In this document: one piece after another, positions 1-6,167 of the stretch
Layout: the number at the start of each line of letters is the position of its first letter
Numbering within the stretch: position 1 is the first letter of the stretch
NCBI GenBank assembly: GCA_946480995.1
Contig: CAMLMF010000075.1
Coordinates: 1-9,206 of the forward strand
Direction: 5' to 3'
Length of the DNA stretch: 9,206 bases
From: an uncultured Bdellovibrio sp.
Lineage (GTDB): Bacteria; Bdellovibrionota; Bdellovibrionia; Bdellovibrionales; Bdellovibrionaceae
Made by a program: the position numbers and the translations under genes
The notes under the pieces: model-generated
Databases searched by the model: none
The model's input: the letters and a program-made list of their open reading frames with translations, nothing else
What the model was told of the DNA's origin: nothing

Positions 1-339
1 GAGCCGTGGTTAAAAGATATCAAAGCATACTTTAAAAATAATCCCCGCGTCTTGTCTTTGCAAAATGAATTAAACGCTTCTGAATTACTGACAGTCTTAG
101 ACAATGCCAAAGCCGTTGTTGTACCAAGCACAGGGGTTGCCCATATAGCCGCGTCTCTAGGAACTCCGGTTCTGGGTTTGTATTCTCCGGTCCGGGTTCA
201 ACACCCACGCCGTTGGGCGGCACGCGGCGAACACGTTCATATCTTTATGCCTGAAGTGGCTGACGCAGAAAATGTCGATGCAAATTGCATGCTGCAAATC
301 AAAGTCGACGAAGTTCTTAAAACCCTCAACAAAATTTAA
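1..339 (+). CDS. Glycosyltransferase family 9 (heptosyltransferase-like), 3' end
   Basis: The frame is open from the first base, so this is the C-terminal 112 residues of a gene that starts outside the window. The segment PSTGVAHIAASLGTPVLGLY matches the conserved GT9 core, where a Ser/Thr-Gly-x-x-H-x-A-A turn lines the nucleotide-sugar pocket and is followed by a LGTPVxxLY/F strand. Enzymes of this family transfer ADP-heptose or related sugars to lipopolysaccharide core on the cytoplasmic face of the inner membrane. The downstream YSPVRVQHPRRWAARG stretch also fits the family tail, where GP-x-x-x-x-x-x-P is usual. The next gene begins 9 nt after the stop, so the two are probably cotranscribed. 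Which acceptor sugar is used cannot be told from this fragment; a heptosyltransferase (WaaF/WaaC/WaaQ type) is the likeliest, hence no symbol. Confidence 0.82.
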   Translation, partial: EPWLKDIKAYFKNNPRVLSLQNELNASELLTVLDNAKAVVVPSTGVAHIAASLGTPVLGLYSPVRVQHPRRWAARGEHVHIFMPEVADAENVDANCMLQIKVDEVLKTLNKI

Positions 340-348
340 GAAGAAAAA

Positions 349-1365
349 ATGCAAAGACATTTCCGCCACTCCCCTGCCATTGAAGAATCTATTGTCAAAG
401 CTTTGGCCCATCACAATTTAAGTTTGATGGACTCAAAAGCTTTAGCAAAATGTGTCTTGGCTTTATCTGATTTTTTTATTCATCAACCCGACGATGCGAC
501 CCCGTGGAACGAATCTTGGGCGCAAGTTGCTTATCTTTCTTACTTTCTGCCCCTGAATCTGACTCGTCTTAAAGGCATTATCGAAGAAGCCGACAAAAGA
601 TCTTTCTTTGCAGGTCTTGAAGACGTTATTGATTTCGGCGCGGGCCTGGCGACGGCCTCATTGGCCTTGGCCGAAAAACATAACTTTAAGTTCCATCTGA
701 TTGAGCGCTCTTCGGAACCCCAACATATTATTGAAAAATACTTTCCGCAGTTTAAGGCCACCGAATGGCAACGAACTTTCTCGGCCCCGCGGTTAAACAA
801 CGCTAAAAAAACTTTGGCAGTATTTTCGTATTCTTTGACTGAACTCTCCGACATTCCTGATTGGGCTTACCAGTGCGAAGCTTTGATGTTGGTGGAGCCG
901 TCAACTCAACAAGACGGCCGAAAGCTGCAGGAGCTGCGCCAAAGACTTTTAGACAAAGGCTTTCACGTGTGGGCCCCGTGCACGCACGAAGGGCCTTGCC
1001 CGTTGCTAACGCAATCAAAAACCGATTGGTGTCACGACCGCGTGCACTTTGATGCGCCGGAGTGGTTTTTGAAAATGGAGGAGCAACTGCCAATGAAAAA
1101 TCGCACACTGACAATGAGTTACGTATTGTTAAGAAAAACGGCTCCGGAAAAAATCCACGCCGCCCGCGTTGTGGGCGATCGCTTAAAAGAAAAAGGCAAA
1201 GACCGTCAAATGGTCTGCCGCGGTCCAGATCGCGAATTCTTAGCGTGGATGCACAAACATAAATTAGAACAAGAAATTCCTCGCGGAGTTTTAATCAATA
1301 TCCCCGACAACGTCCAAAAAGTTTCCAACGAATTGCGCGTGCAAAGCGAGATTGAGGTTTTATGA
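349..1365 (+). CDS. Rsm22/METTL17-family ribosomal small subunit methyltransferase-like protein
   Basis: This 338-residue protein resembles the Rsm22 family (PF09243), known from mitochondria as a small-subunit assembly factor and present in many bacteria. A Rossmann SAM-binding loop is visible as VIDFGAGLATA at about residues 93-103. The diagnostic part is APCTHEGPCPL followed by DWCH: Cys211, Cys217 and Cys228, with a fourth cysteine, Cys290, in MVCRGPDRE. Four cysteines with this layout bind a [4Fe-4S] cluster in METTL17, so a cluster is inferred here, not shown. The start is an ATG preceded by AAGAAG. It lies 9 nt after the glycosyltransferase and its stop overlaps the next start (ATGA), suggesting translational coupling. 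Bacterial members are poorly characterised; rRNA methylation is not certain and a binding or assembly role is possible. Confidence 0.82.
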   Translation: MQRHFRHSPAIEESIVKALAHHNLSLMDSKALAKCVLALSDFFIHQPDDATPWNESWAQVAYLSYFLPLNLTRLKGIIEEADKRSFFAGLEDVIDFGAGLATASLALAEKHNFKFHLIERSSEPQHIIEKYFPQFKATEWQRTFSAPRLNNAKKTLAVFSYSLTELSDIPDWAYQCEALMLVEPSTQQDGRKLQELRQRLLDKGFHVWAPCTHEGPCPLLTQSKTDWCHDRVHFDAPEWFLKMEEQLPMKNRTLTMSYVLLRKTAPEKIHAARVVGDRLKEKGKDRQMVCRGPDREFLAWMHKHKLEQEIPRGVLINIPDNVQKVSNELRVQSEIEVL

Positions 1366-1646
1366 ACTACGAAAACGAGTATCAAAAACAACCCGAGCAA
1401 CCACCCGTAGAAATTCCCTTAGAAGTTTTGAGCGAAGACGCTTTAAAAGGCATCATCGAAAGCTTTATCCAACGCGAAGGCACAGACTATGGCCGCGAAG
1501 AGGCGTTGCTTGAAACCAAGTACAAACAAATCTTAAAACAACTGCAAAAAGGCGACGCCAAACTGATCTTTGATCCCAACACCGAATCCCCAGCCATTCT
1601 GACTGCAACCGAGTGGAAACGCCTGCAAAATTCAGCTAAAGGTTGA
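1362..1646 (+). CDS. yheU: UPF0270 family protein (YheU-like)
   Basis: The 94-residue product carries the UPF0270 signature almost intact: an IPLEVLSEDALKGIIESF segment (residues 18-35), then IQREGTDYGREE (36-47), then a helix with QLQKGDAKLIFDP. E. coli YheU is about 72 residues with the same order (LSPETLxNLIESFVLREGTDYG), so the match covers nearly the whole family domain. The extra roughly 17 residues at the N terminus are Gln/Glu/Pro-rich and probably disordered. The start codon overlaps the stop of the Rsm22-like gene in an ATGA, which supports this start and coupled translation. The family has no established function; it is a small soluble cytoplasmic protein with no signal peptide. 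The operon link to a ribosome-associated gene hints at translation or RNA work, but that is only inference. Confidence 0.85.
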   Translation: MNYENEYQKQPEQPPVEIPLEVLSEDALKGIIESFIQREGTDYGREEALLETKYKQILKQLQKGDAKLIFDPNTESPAILTATEWKRLQNSAKG

Positions 1647-1729
1647 TCTAAGTCTAGCCCAAGGGCCGAATCCAAAATCGCCGTTCTATCCCGATATCCT
1701 TTGCTTAAATTCGTCGGTATTCTTAAGAC

Positions 1730-2671
1730 GTGAACCGATACTTTTTCCTGCACATCTTTACGCTCTTGATGAGCGTTTTTTCTATTTCAGCCAATGCTGA
1801 AACGAACTGCTATTTGATCAACGAATGCAGCAACTTTCGCCGCGATCCCTCTGCCGGTCCTTCACCCGGCACACAACTTAAAATCAATCCCTCCGCCGTT
1901 CCCACCGACAAAGGCATCGGAGTCGAAGCTATTTATCACAGTGTCGAAGCCGATTTGGCTTTAATTCGCGGGAATGGTCGATTGGGAGCTGCATTGTCGC
2001 CCTCAAACAGCGAGGAAACATTTTTCGGAGCTCCAGGGTTTGAACTCTATGACGATCTTTTAGAAAGAAAAAAGAATCAGAAAAAATACCCGAATCAAAA
2101 ACTAACTTTGGCTTCGGCTTTTTCAATCGTGGATAAAAAAGGCAGTGGCTTACGCAATTATTCTTTGAAGGCCGGAGTCATGGCCAAATACAACAAACTT
2201 ACCGAGGGCATCACCGCCGGCGGCGGGTTGAACGGCTCTTGGGGACCGCTGACTGCTGGTTACGCTTACTATAAAGATGAAACTGAGTTAACCCTTGGCT
2301 CGGGACCCGATGACAAAAAGATCATCAATTACAACGTGCAAACTTATAATATCGGCGTTTACCTGACGTCGCTGATCTTGAATTATTCGAACATGCGTCT
2401 TGAAACCATCGACAAAGACTATTTAGCAACCATCCAACTTTATACAGCCAGCCTAACTTTGGGAAAATTCATTCTGACTGCAGCAAAACGCACAGAAGAC
2501 TCCCCAGCTCCCGTTTACAATTACGACACGAAAGACCTTGAATATAAAAAAATCAAAGAGGATTACTTTGGCGGAGTTCAATACTCACTCACCAAAAGTT
2601 TTCTGCTAGGCGCACTTTACAACTATTACCTGCTCCACGAAGTCTCTGTCTCTGCAACCCTGTTCTTCTAA
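1730..2671 (+). CDS. Secreted, probable outer-membrane beta-barrel protein of unknown function
   Basis: The 313-residue product is not recognised as a named family. It starts at a GTG and has a clear Sec signal peptide: MNRYFFLH, a hydrophobic core to about residue 20, and a cleavage site after ANA (residue 23). Two cysteines close to the mature N terminus (27 and 33) could form a small disulfide loop. From about residue 120 onward there are repeated short amphipathic segments rich in Tyr, Gly, Thr and Leu with polar turns, as in outer-membrane barrels. The chain ends in SVSATLFF; a terminal phenylalanine is typical of the signal read by the BAM complex. The start lacks a strong Shine-Dalgarno, and an internal ATG at 1769 would destroy the signal peptide, so the GTG is preferred. 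The stop overlaps the stop of the convergent brnA gene by 4 bp. Transport or adhesion roles are both possible. Confidence 0.72.
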   Translation: MNRYFFLHIFTLLMSVFSISANAETNCYLINECSNFRRDPSAGPSPGTQLKINPSAVPTDKGIGVEAIYHSVEADLALIRGNGRLGAALSPSNSEETFFGAPGFELYDDLLERKKNQKKYPNQKLTLASAFSIVDKKGSGLRNYSLKAGVMAKYNKLTEGITAGGGLNGSWGPLTAGYAYYKDETELTLGSGPDDKKIINYNVQTYNIGVYLTSLILNYSNMRLETIDKDYLATIQLYTASLTLGKFILTAAKRTEDSPAPVYNYDTKDLEYKKIKEDYFGGVQYSLTKSFLLGALYNYYLLHEVSVSATLFF

Positions 2672-2901
2672 GAGCTCTTTAATTTTTTTAGACCGTCTGA
2701 AATCAACATACGCATAAGAACTTGATAGGGAATTCCTTTAATCGCGGCGACCTCTTTAAGTTCTGCAAGTATTTCCTCTTCTAGGGCAATGCTAGTAGGT
2801 TTGCGTCGAGCCCCCTTAAGTCGCTGCATACCCGCAATAATCGCGTCGGTATCAAATTCAATTTTGTCATACATCTTCAAGCGCTTGATAGACTTTTTCA
2901 T
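2668..2901 (-). CDS. brnA: BrnA-type ribbon-helix-helix antitoxin
   Basis: The 77-residue product ends in a ribbon-helix-helix unit: a beta strand KPTSIAL (residues 34-40), helix EEEILAELKEVAAIK (41-55), a turn GIPYQ, and helix VLMRMLISDGLKKL (61-74). This is the layout of BrnA/CopG antitoxins, which bind the toxin with one part and operator DNA with the strand. The N-terminal 30 residues are basic, then acidic, and would contact the toxin. The chosen ATG has a strong purine run AGGAAGGAAAGG ending 7 nt upstream, inside brnT; it overlaps the brnT coding end by 35 bp, so translation is probably coupled. An alternative ATG at 2874 overlaps the brnT stop by 8 bp. Autorepression together with the toxin is usual in the family. 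The BrnT partner next door raises confidence. Confidence 0.78.
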   Translation of the reverse strand: MKKSIKRLKMYDKIEFDTDAIIAGMQRLKGARRKPTSIALEEEILAELKEVAAIKGIPYQVLMRMLISDGLKKLKSS

Positions 2902-3220
2902 AAAGAAACCTTTCCTTCCTACTTGCTAGCCGCCCACTAATTGGACGTACCTTCTCATCTCGCAAAGTGAACACTATCGACAAGATGCGACCGCGTTTGC
3001 TTTGTCCTAGAATACCAAATCGAAGCTCGCTTACGACAGGTTCCATTTGGATACCCAAAAGAACAGTCTTTCTTAACAAAAACACAGACTCAATTTCATC
3101 AACAGAGATATTGTGCTTTTGAAGGCTTTTCTGCTCGTTACCTTCGTCCCACTGAAATAGAAAAAACGAAGTTTCTTGGTACCACTCTAGCAACCATAAA
3201 ATAAACTGGAACTGCGCCAT
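2867..3220 (-). CDS. brnT: BrnT-type ribonuclease toxin
   Basis: The 117-residue product matches BrnT toxins (RelE-like fold, translation-blocking RNases). Visible landmarks are FQWDEGNEQ (22-30), the QKHNISVDEIESVF segment (34-47; the family has KHGVSFEEAxxVF), the strand GRILSIVFTLRDEKVRPIS (77-95), and GRLASRKERFLYE (96-108), which matches the family's SARxAxxxExxxYE tail. The usual protein is about 90-95 residues beginning near the F-x-W-D strand. Here about 20 mostly hydrophobic residues precede it, and there is no better start inside. The ATG at 3220 is favoured because GGAG sits 6 nt upstream. A further in-frame ATG at 3262 lies at the predicted transcription start and has no ribosome site. 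It is followed by brnA on the same transcript. The order toxin then antitoxin is normal for BrnTA. Confidence 0.78.
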   Translation of the reverse strand: MAQFQFILWLLEWYQETSFFLFQWDEGNEQKSLQKHNISVDEIESVFLLRKTVLLGIQMEPVVSELRFGILGQSKRGRILSIVFTLRDEKVRPISGRLASRKERFLYEKVYQALEDV

Positions 3221-3226
3221 CCCTAT

Positions 3227-3230
3227 CTCC
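3227..3230 (-). promoter_or_regulatory. Shine-Dalgarno of brnT that decides its start
   Basis: On the minus strand GGAG is followed by a 6-nt spacer (ATAGGG) and the ATG at 3220. It is the only good ribosome site near the two candidate starts and so fixes the toxin as 117 residues. Confidence 0.65.
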
Positions 3231-3262
3231 GAATACCGAAAGAACAGCGGGGAGTTCCACAT

Positions 3263-3285
3263 ACAACACTATAGCACACTATACT
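3263..3285 (-). promoter_or_regulatory. brnTA promoter with TATAGTG repeats (candidate operator)
   Basis: Read on the minus strand, two TATAGTG copies lie exactly 10 bp apart, about one helical turn. The downstream copy is preceded by TG-C, giving an extended -10 (TGCTATAGT, hexamer at 3273-3268). This predicts transcription starting near 3261 and a leader of about 40 nt carrying the brnT ribosome site. No convincing -35 is seen, which is normal for extended -10 promoters. The same stretch is an imperfect inverted repeat (AGTATAG / CTATAGT around TGTG). Ribbon-helix-helix antitoxins commonly bind such short repeated sites over their own promoter, so this is the best candidate BrnA operator. 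Binding itself is inferred. Confidence 0.5.
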
Positions 3286-3440
3286 AGCTTCGAGGAAAAT
3301 ATTTCTTTTAAGACTCATTAGAACGCACATCCTCACCTCCAGAGAGCTGAAATGCGAATCAAATACCATTCTTAAGTGTAATATATCGAAAGCTGGCGCT
3401 CAAAAGACGGAGCTCCTCGGACGTAGGGACTTAAAAACAA
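3286..3440. other. Intergenic stretch without recognisable gene
   Basis: Between the brnTA promoter and the terminator there is no ORF longer than a few codons with a ribosome site on either strand and no recognisable RNA. A GGAGCTCC palindrome near 3411 and a TAATAT box near 3379 are present but have no supporting partners. Confidence 0.5.
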
Positions 3441-3471
3441 AAAAGCCACTGACTTATCATCAGTGGCTTTT
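3441..3471 (-). terminator. Rho-independent terminator of the short TIGR02147 gene
   Basis: A perfect 12-bp stem (AAAAGCCACTGA with TCAGTGGCTTTT) encloses a 7-nt loop. On the minus strand it is followed by a T-rich run (TTTTTTGTTTTT when the stem end is included), about 40 nt after the stop at 3512. The plus-strand side has a poorer T run, so the main direction is minus. Confidence 0.85.
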
Positions 3472-3511
3472 CAATTTTATACTTTAAACAATGTTATGCC
3501 AAAAAGGCGTT

Positions 3512-3988
3512 TTAGTCGTTAACGCTAAAACCAGATACAGGAAATAAAGAAACAGAGATCTGGTAGGTCTTACCTTGATTAGCGCCAGTGTCTAACAACT
3601 GAGCTAGCTCCTTGCGGAACTCTTTGATTCTTTCTTTTGCTTCAGGCAAACGAGTTTCATCGACAGTTAATGAAATTGTAGATTGCTCGCGCTCTTCAGA
3701 AGGCATTTTTTCTAAAAGACGCTCTAGCTTTCTTTTCATTTTCTTTTCGCGGCTGATTTCGCCAAAACGAGAAAGCTCATCCGGAGTTAAGTTCAAGCGT
3801 TCGCCGAACATACGGATTGTTCTCATTGTGACAGTTCGCTTGCCATTAAGAATTTTGGACAAGAATGACGAGTCCACTTCAAGATGGCGGGCAAACGCAC
3901 GTAGTGAATAACGAGGATAGCTTTGGCTACGGCGAGCCAGTTCATCCTCAAGAAACTGTCTAAAGTCTGAAAATTTATTTTCCTGCAT
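3512..3988 (-). CDS. Short TIGR02147-family protein (N-terminal HTH plus conserved tail)
   Basis: The start chosen gives 158 residues. Residues 4-20 (NKFSDFRQFLEDELARR) match the opening of TIGR02147 proteins. A helix-turn-helix follows: YSLRAFARHLEVDSSFLSKILNGKRTVT (27-54), with a recognition helix near SSFLSKILNGKR. A basic helix (80-93) leads straight into the family's conserved end, SEEREQSTISLTVD, an IKEFRKELAQLL helix, and a final strand YQISVSLFPVS (142-152). Typical members are about 270 residues with a roughly 100-residue central block; that block is absent here without any sign of a frameshift. The reading frame continues upstream to an ATG at 4171, but that would overlap the trmK-like gene by 98 bp, and the extra sequence is unlike the family. 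No Shine-Dalgarno precedes the chosen ATG (see the promoter entry). DNA-binding regulation is inferred; target genes are not evident. Confidence 0.78.
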   Translation of the reverse strand: MQENKFSDFRQFLEDELARRSQSYPRYSLRAFARHLEVDSSFLSKILNGKRTVTMRTIRMFGERLNLTPDELSRFGEISREKKMKRKLERLLEKMPSEEREQSTISLTVDETRLPEAKERIKEFRKELAQLLDTGANQGKTYQISVSLFPVSGFSVND

Positions 3989-3996
3989 GGAGGAAG

Positions 3997-4024
3997 AATT
4001 ATGCGTAGGTCCCCTGATAATCAA
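3997..4024 (-). promoter_or_regulatory. Putative promoter giving a near-leaderless mRNA
   Basis: On the minus strand a TTGATT box (4024-4019) is followed after 15-16 bp by CATAAT/ATAATT (4003-3997). Transcription would begin within a few bases of the ATG at 3988, and the 20 nt before that ATG are pyrimidine-rich (TTCTTCCTCC) with no ribosome site. Spacing is slightly short for sigma-70. Confidence 0.35.
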
Positions 4025-4073
4025 TATTTTGTTCACAGCCTTACATACATTTAATACAACCGTTCGGGGCGCG

Positions 4074-4577
4074 TCAAAATCGATTAAAAACCAAGAGCTG
4101 CAAGGCTCTCCGGCCCTCGACAACTTCGTAGTACTCATCAGAAATTTTGTACTCAGTCCCCAATATTTCACTCATCCATTGCCGCAATTTTTCTTCATCT
4201 CGTTGGGGTCCCAAGATTAATCGATCCGCCTGCAGGTTTCCTTTACTTTTCACTCCCTGAAGGATCTCTAAAATCGTGTACGCACCCACCCCGGCAATCA
4301 CCACGGTTCCACGCAACGGAGTTTCTATGTCTTGTCCGCTGCTTGCTAAAAAATGTGCTTGGGCGGTGGATTTCGATTTTGGCAAATAGGCCTCAAACCT
4401 CCCCCGCAATCGTTCGATGATAGAGTCCACTTGATCGACGAAATAGACCTCAGGGAAGTGTCCACTTTCAACTGCATTAAGCCCCAGGTGGCCATGGTCG
4501 CAACAGAAGTCCCAGACCGGTTTTCCGGGTAAAAGCAGAGCGTAAATGTGTTGCAAGCGCGGGGAAAGTTTCAACAT
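4074..4577 (-). CDS. TrmK-like tRNA (adenine-N1) methyltransferase (COG2384)
   Basis: The 167-residue product is a Rossmann-type SAM methyltransferase. It opens with LSPRLQHIYALLLPGKPVWD; family members begin with S-x-R-L-x-x-I-x-x-x-V, then a D-x-G/C-x-D-H motif. Here motif I is DFCCDHGHLGL (23-33), where family members have DIGSDHAYLP. The acidic end of strand 2 is VDQV (48-51). VVIAGVGAYTILEIL (92-106) corresponds to the catalytic-side VIAGMGGxLIxxIL, and RLILGPQRDEEKLRQWM (119-135) to the QP-x-x-x-x-x-x-LR-x-W segment. B. subtilis TrmK, which makes m1A22 in tRNA, is near 238 residues with a C-terminal coiled coil that this protein lacks. So the fold is well supported, but the substrate is not. 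The gene is divergent from gcvT with 59 bp between starts. Confidence 0.7.
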   Translation of the reverse strand: MLKLSPRLQHIYALLLPGKPVWDFCCDHGHLGLNAVESGHFPEVYFVDQVDSIIERLRGRFEAYLPKSKSTAQAHFLASSGQDIETPLRGTVVIAGVGAYTILEILQGVKSKGNLQADRLILGPQRDEEKLRQWMSEILGTEYKISDEYYEVVEGRRALQLLVFNRF

Positions 4578-4590
4578 GGTGGCCTATAGA

Positions 4591-4596
4591 TAGAAT
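4591..4596 (+). promoter_or_regulatory. Candidate -10 box for gcvT
   Basis: TAGAAT lies 40 nt before the gcvT ATG and differs from TATAAT at one base. The matching -35 position holds only GTTTCA. The 59-bp divergent gap is far too short for a glycine riboswitch, and none is seen, so glycine control of this operon by that route is unlikely. Confidence 0.3.
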
Positions 4597-4636
4597 CCCG
4601 GTTGACTGTCTGTCCAGAGGAAAGGAAACTCGGCCC

Positions 4637-5719
4637 ATGAAAAAAACACCTCTCGCAGAAACACATCAAGCTCAAGGTGCCCGCATGGTCGATTTCGCCG
4701 GCTGGTACATGCCCGTTCAATATCTTGGCCTTCGTGAAGAGCACGATAACGTGCGCAAAAACGTCGGACTTTTCGACGTCTCGCACATGGGCGAAGTTCG
4801 TTTCAAAGGCCCGAAAGCCCTCGAGACTTTAGAGTGGTTGACCACGAATGACGTCGCAAAACTTAACGACGGCGAAGCACAATATTCTTTGCTTCCGAAT
4901 GACCAAGGCGGCTTGGTCGACGACGTCATCGTTTATTGCTTAAAGAAAAATGAAGACTACTTAGTTTGTGTGAACGCCTCTAACGCCGACAAAGATTTCG
5001 CGTGGATGGTGAAAAACAACAAGGGTGCTGACATCACCAACGAAAGCGACAAATGGGGTCAAATCGCCATCCAAGGCCCGAAAGCTTTGGAGCTTTGCGA
5101 CCGCGTTTTCCCATTCAAAGTCAGCGAAATGAAGCCCTTCACTGTTCAATCTGGCAAATTCGGCAATTTCAACATCATGGTCGCAACAACCGGATACACG
5201 GGTGAAAAAGGCTGCGAGGTTTTCGTTGAAGCCGCTGGGACTGTCAGTCTTTGGAATACACTTTTAGAAAAAGGCAAAGACCTCGGCACAATGCCCATCG
5301 GCTTGGGTGCCCGCGACACTTTGCGTACAGAGATGAAGTATTCCCTGTACGGCCATGAGATTGATGACACGACGAATCCATACGAAGCCGGTCTTGGCTG
5401 GGTGATTAAACCCGCTAAAAAAGACTTCATCGGAAAAGCCATCATCGTCGGTAAAAAAGAAGCCGGTTTGCAGCGAAATCTTGTGGGATTTAAGATGCTT
5501 GAGAAGGGCATCCCTCGCCAAGGTTACAGCCTATTTTCTTTTGACAACAAAGAAATCGGCAAGGTAACTAGTGGTACACACTCGCCGACCTTGGATGAAC
5601 CCATCGGTATTGCTTTTATGGACGTCGCTTTAGCGAAAGAAGGAACTGAGTTCCATCTGGATATCCGCGGCCGTAAAGTAAAAGCCGTCGTGTGTAAGAC
5701 CCCATTTATTTCTAAATAA
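4637..5719 (+). CDS. gcvT: Aminomethyltransferase, glycine cleavage T-protein
   Basis: The 360-residue product has the normal T-protein length and all main family blocks: TPLAETHQAQGARMVDFAGW (4-23), GLFDVSHMGEV (44-54), the folate-site GGLVDDVIVY (91-100) with the conserved Asp pair, TGYTGEKGCEVF (185-196), IGLGARDTLRTEMKYSLYGHE (221-241), and the end block VTSGTHSPTLDEPIGIA (310-326). The enzyme takes the aminomethyl group from lipoylated H-protein and gives 5,10-methylene-tetrahydrofolate, ammonia and dihydrolipoyl-H in the cytoplasm. The ATG follows a GGAAAGGA purine run at slightly long spacing. gcvH follows after 10 nt with a ribosome site that overlaps this stop, so the two are one transcript. 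Third codon positions are rich in C, suggesting good expression. No residue seems missing. Confidence 0.97.
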   Translation: MKKTPLAETHQAQGARMVDFAGWYMPVQYLGLREEHDNVRKNVGLFDVSHMGEVRFKGPKALETLEWLTTNDVAKLNDGEAQYSLLPNDQGGLVDDVIVYCLKKNEDYLVCVNASNADKDFAWMVKNNKGADITNESDKWGQIAIQGPKALELCDRVFPFKVSEMKPFTVQSGKFGNFNIMVATTGYTGEKGCEVFVEAAGTVSLWNTLLEKGKDLGTMPIGLGARDTLRTEMKYSLYGHEIDDTTNPYEAGLGWVIKPAKKDFIGKAIIVGKKEAGLQRNLVGFKMLEKGIPRQGYSLFSFDNKEIGKVTSGTHSPTLDEPIGIAFMDVALAKEGTEFHLDIRGRKVKAVVCKTPFISK

Positions 5720-5723
5720 GGAG
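5718..5723 (+). promoter_or_regulatory. Strong Shine-Dalgarno of gcvH
   Basis: AAGGAG begins inside the gcvT TAA stop and sits 6 nt before the gcvH ATG. The overlap with the stop codon suggests terminating ribosomes feed gcvH initiation. Confidence 0.8.
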
Positions 5724-5729
5724 CCCATC

Positions 5730-6119
5730 ATGGCATTTCATATCCCTGAAGATTATTACTACACCAAAGAACACGAGTGGGCTCAAGTTGACGAAAATAT
5801 CGTTACTGTAGGGATCACTGAGTTCGCACAAGATTCATTGGGCGAGATCGTTTACGTTGAGCTTCCAGAAGAAGGTCAAAAAATCACTCAAGGCCAAACT
5901 TTCGGCGTTATTGAGTCTGTTAAAGCGGTGAGCGACCTTTATGCTCCTGTTTCAGGCACTGTAATCGAAGTAAACGCGTCTTTGGGTGACGATCCTTCAG
6001 TATTGAACGACGACCCAGTGAACGAAGGTTGGTTGGTTCGTATCGAAATGGATACTGAAAAAGAACTCGCAAACCTTATGCGTGCCCCTGATTACAAGAA
6101 ATTGATCAGCGATAAATAG
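5730..6119 (+). CDS. gcvH: Glycine cleavage system H-protein
   Basis: This 129-residue protein is full length for the family. It has the opening YTKEHEWAQVD (11-21), VGITEFAQDSLGEIVYVELP (27-46), and the lipoylation loop FGVIESVKAVSDLYAPVSG (58-76) with Lys65 as the lipoyl acceptor, then the closing NEGWLVRIEM. It shuttles the aminomethyl arm between P-protein, T-protein and the L-protein (lipoamide dehydrogenase) in the cytoplasm. The start is fixed by the AAGGAG site. It is cotranscribed with gcvT. The usual third member, gcvP, does not follow; a tRNA gene lies 96 bp downstream. Lipoyl ligase or LipB/LipA is needed for activity and is not in the window. Confidence 0.97.
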   Translation: MAFHIPEDYYYTKEHEWAQVDENIVTVGITEFAQDSLGEIVYVELPEEGQKITQGQTFGVIESVKAVSDLYAPVSGTVIEVNASLGDDPSVLNDDPVNEGWLVRIEMDTEKELANLMRAPDYKKLISDK

Positions 6120-6127
6120 TTCGTTGC

Positions 6128-6167
6128 AGGTTTCGGGGATTTTTTTTGAAATTCCCCTTGCAAACCT
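6128..6167 (+). repeat. Hairpin with U-rich loop after gcvH
   Basis: AGGTTT (6128-6133) pairs with AAACCT (6162-6167), and GGGGA (6135-6139) pairs with TCCCC (6153-6157), with a T8 run in the loop. Because the T run is in the loop rather than after the stem, it is not a standard terminator. It could stabilise the gcvTH mRNA 3' end or act in attenuation. Its 3' arm overlaps the candidate tRNA -35. Confidence 0.5.

Noticed and set aside
154..158. Metzincin assignment for the HExxH protein gene at 7562-8611 (coordinates given are residues)
   Set aside because: After HEFLH the required glycine and third His/Asp at fixed spacing are absent, so only a generic HExxH zinc site is claimed.
2670..2688. 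AAGAGCTCTT palindrome followed by T run as a terminator for the barrel gene
   Set aside because: The palindrome has no loop, so only a few base pairs could form in RNA.
3379..3471. Possible plus-strand small RNA from a TAATAT box to the 3441-3471 hairpin
   Set aside because: There is no matching -35 and the plus-strand T run is interrupted; the hairpin is explained as the terminator of the minus-strand gene.
3989..4171. Longer start (ATG at 4171) for the short TIGR02147 protein
   Set aside because: The added 61 residues do not resemble the family, overlap the trmK-like gene by 98 bp, and family similarity begins right after the ATG at 3988.
4578..4636. Glycine riboswitch before gcvT
   Set aside because: The divergent gap is only 59 bp and contains no aptamer-like helices.
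4571..4786. Minus-strand frame over the gcvT start
   Set aside because: It is antisense to well-matched gcvT sequence and to the divergent promoter, with no family similarity.
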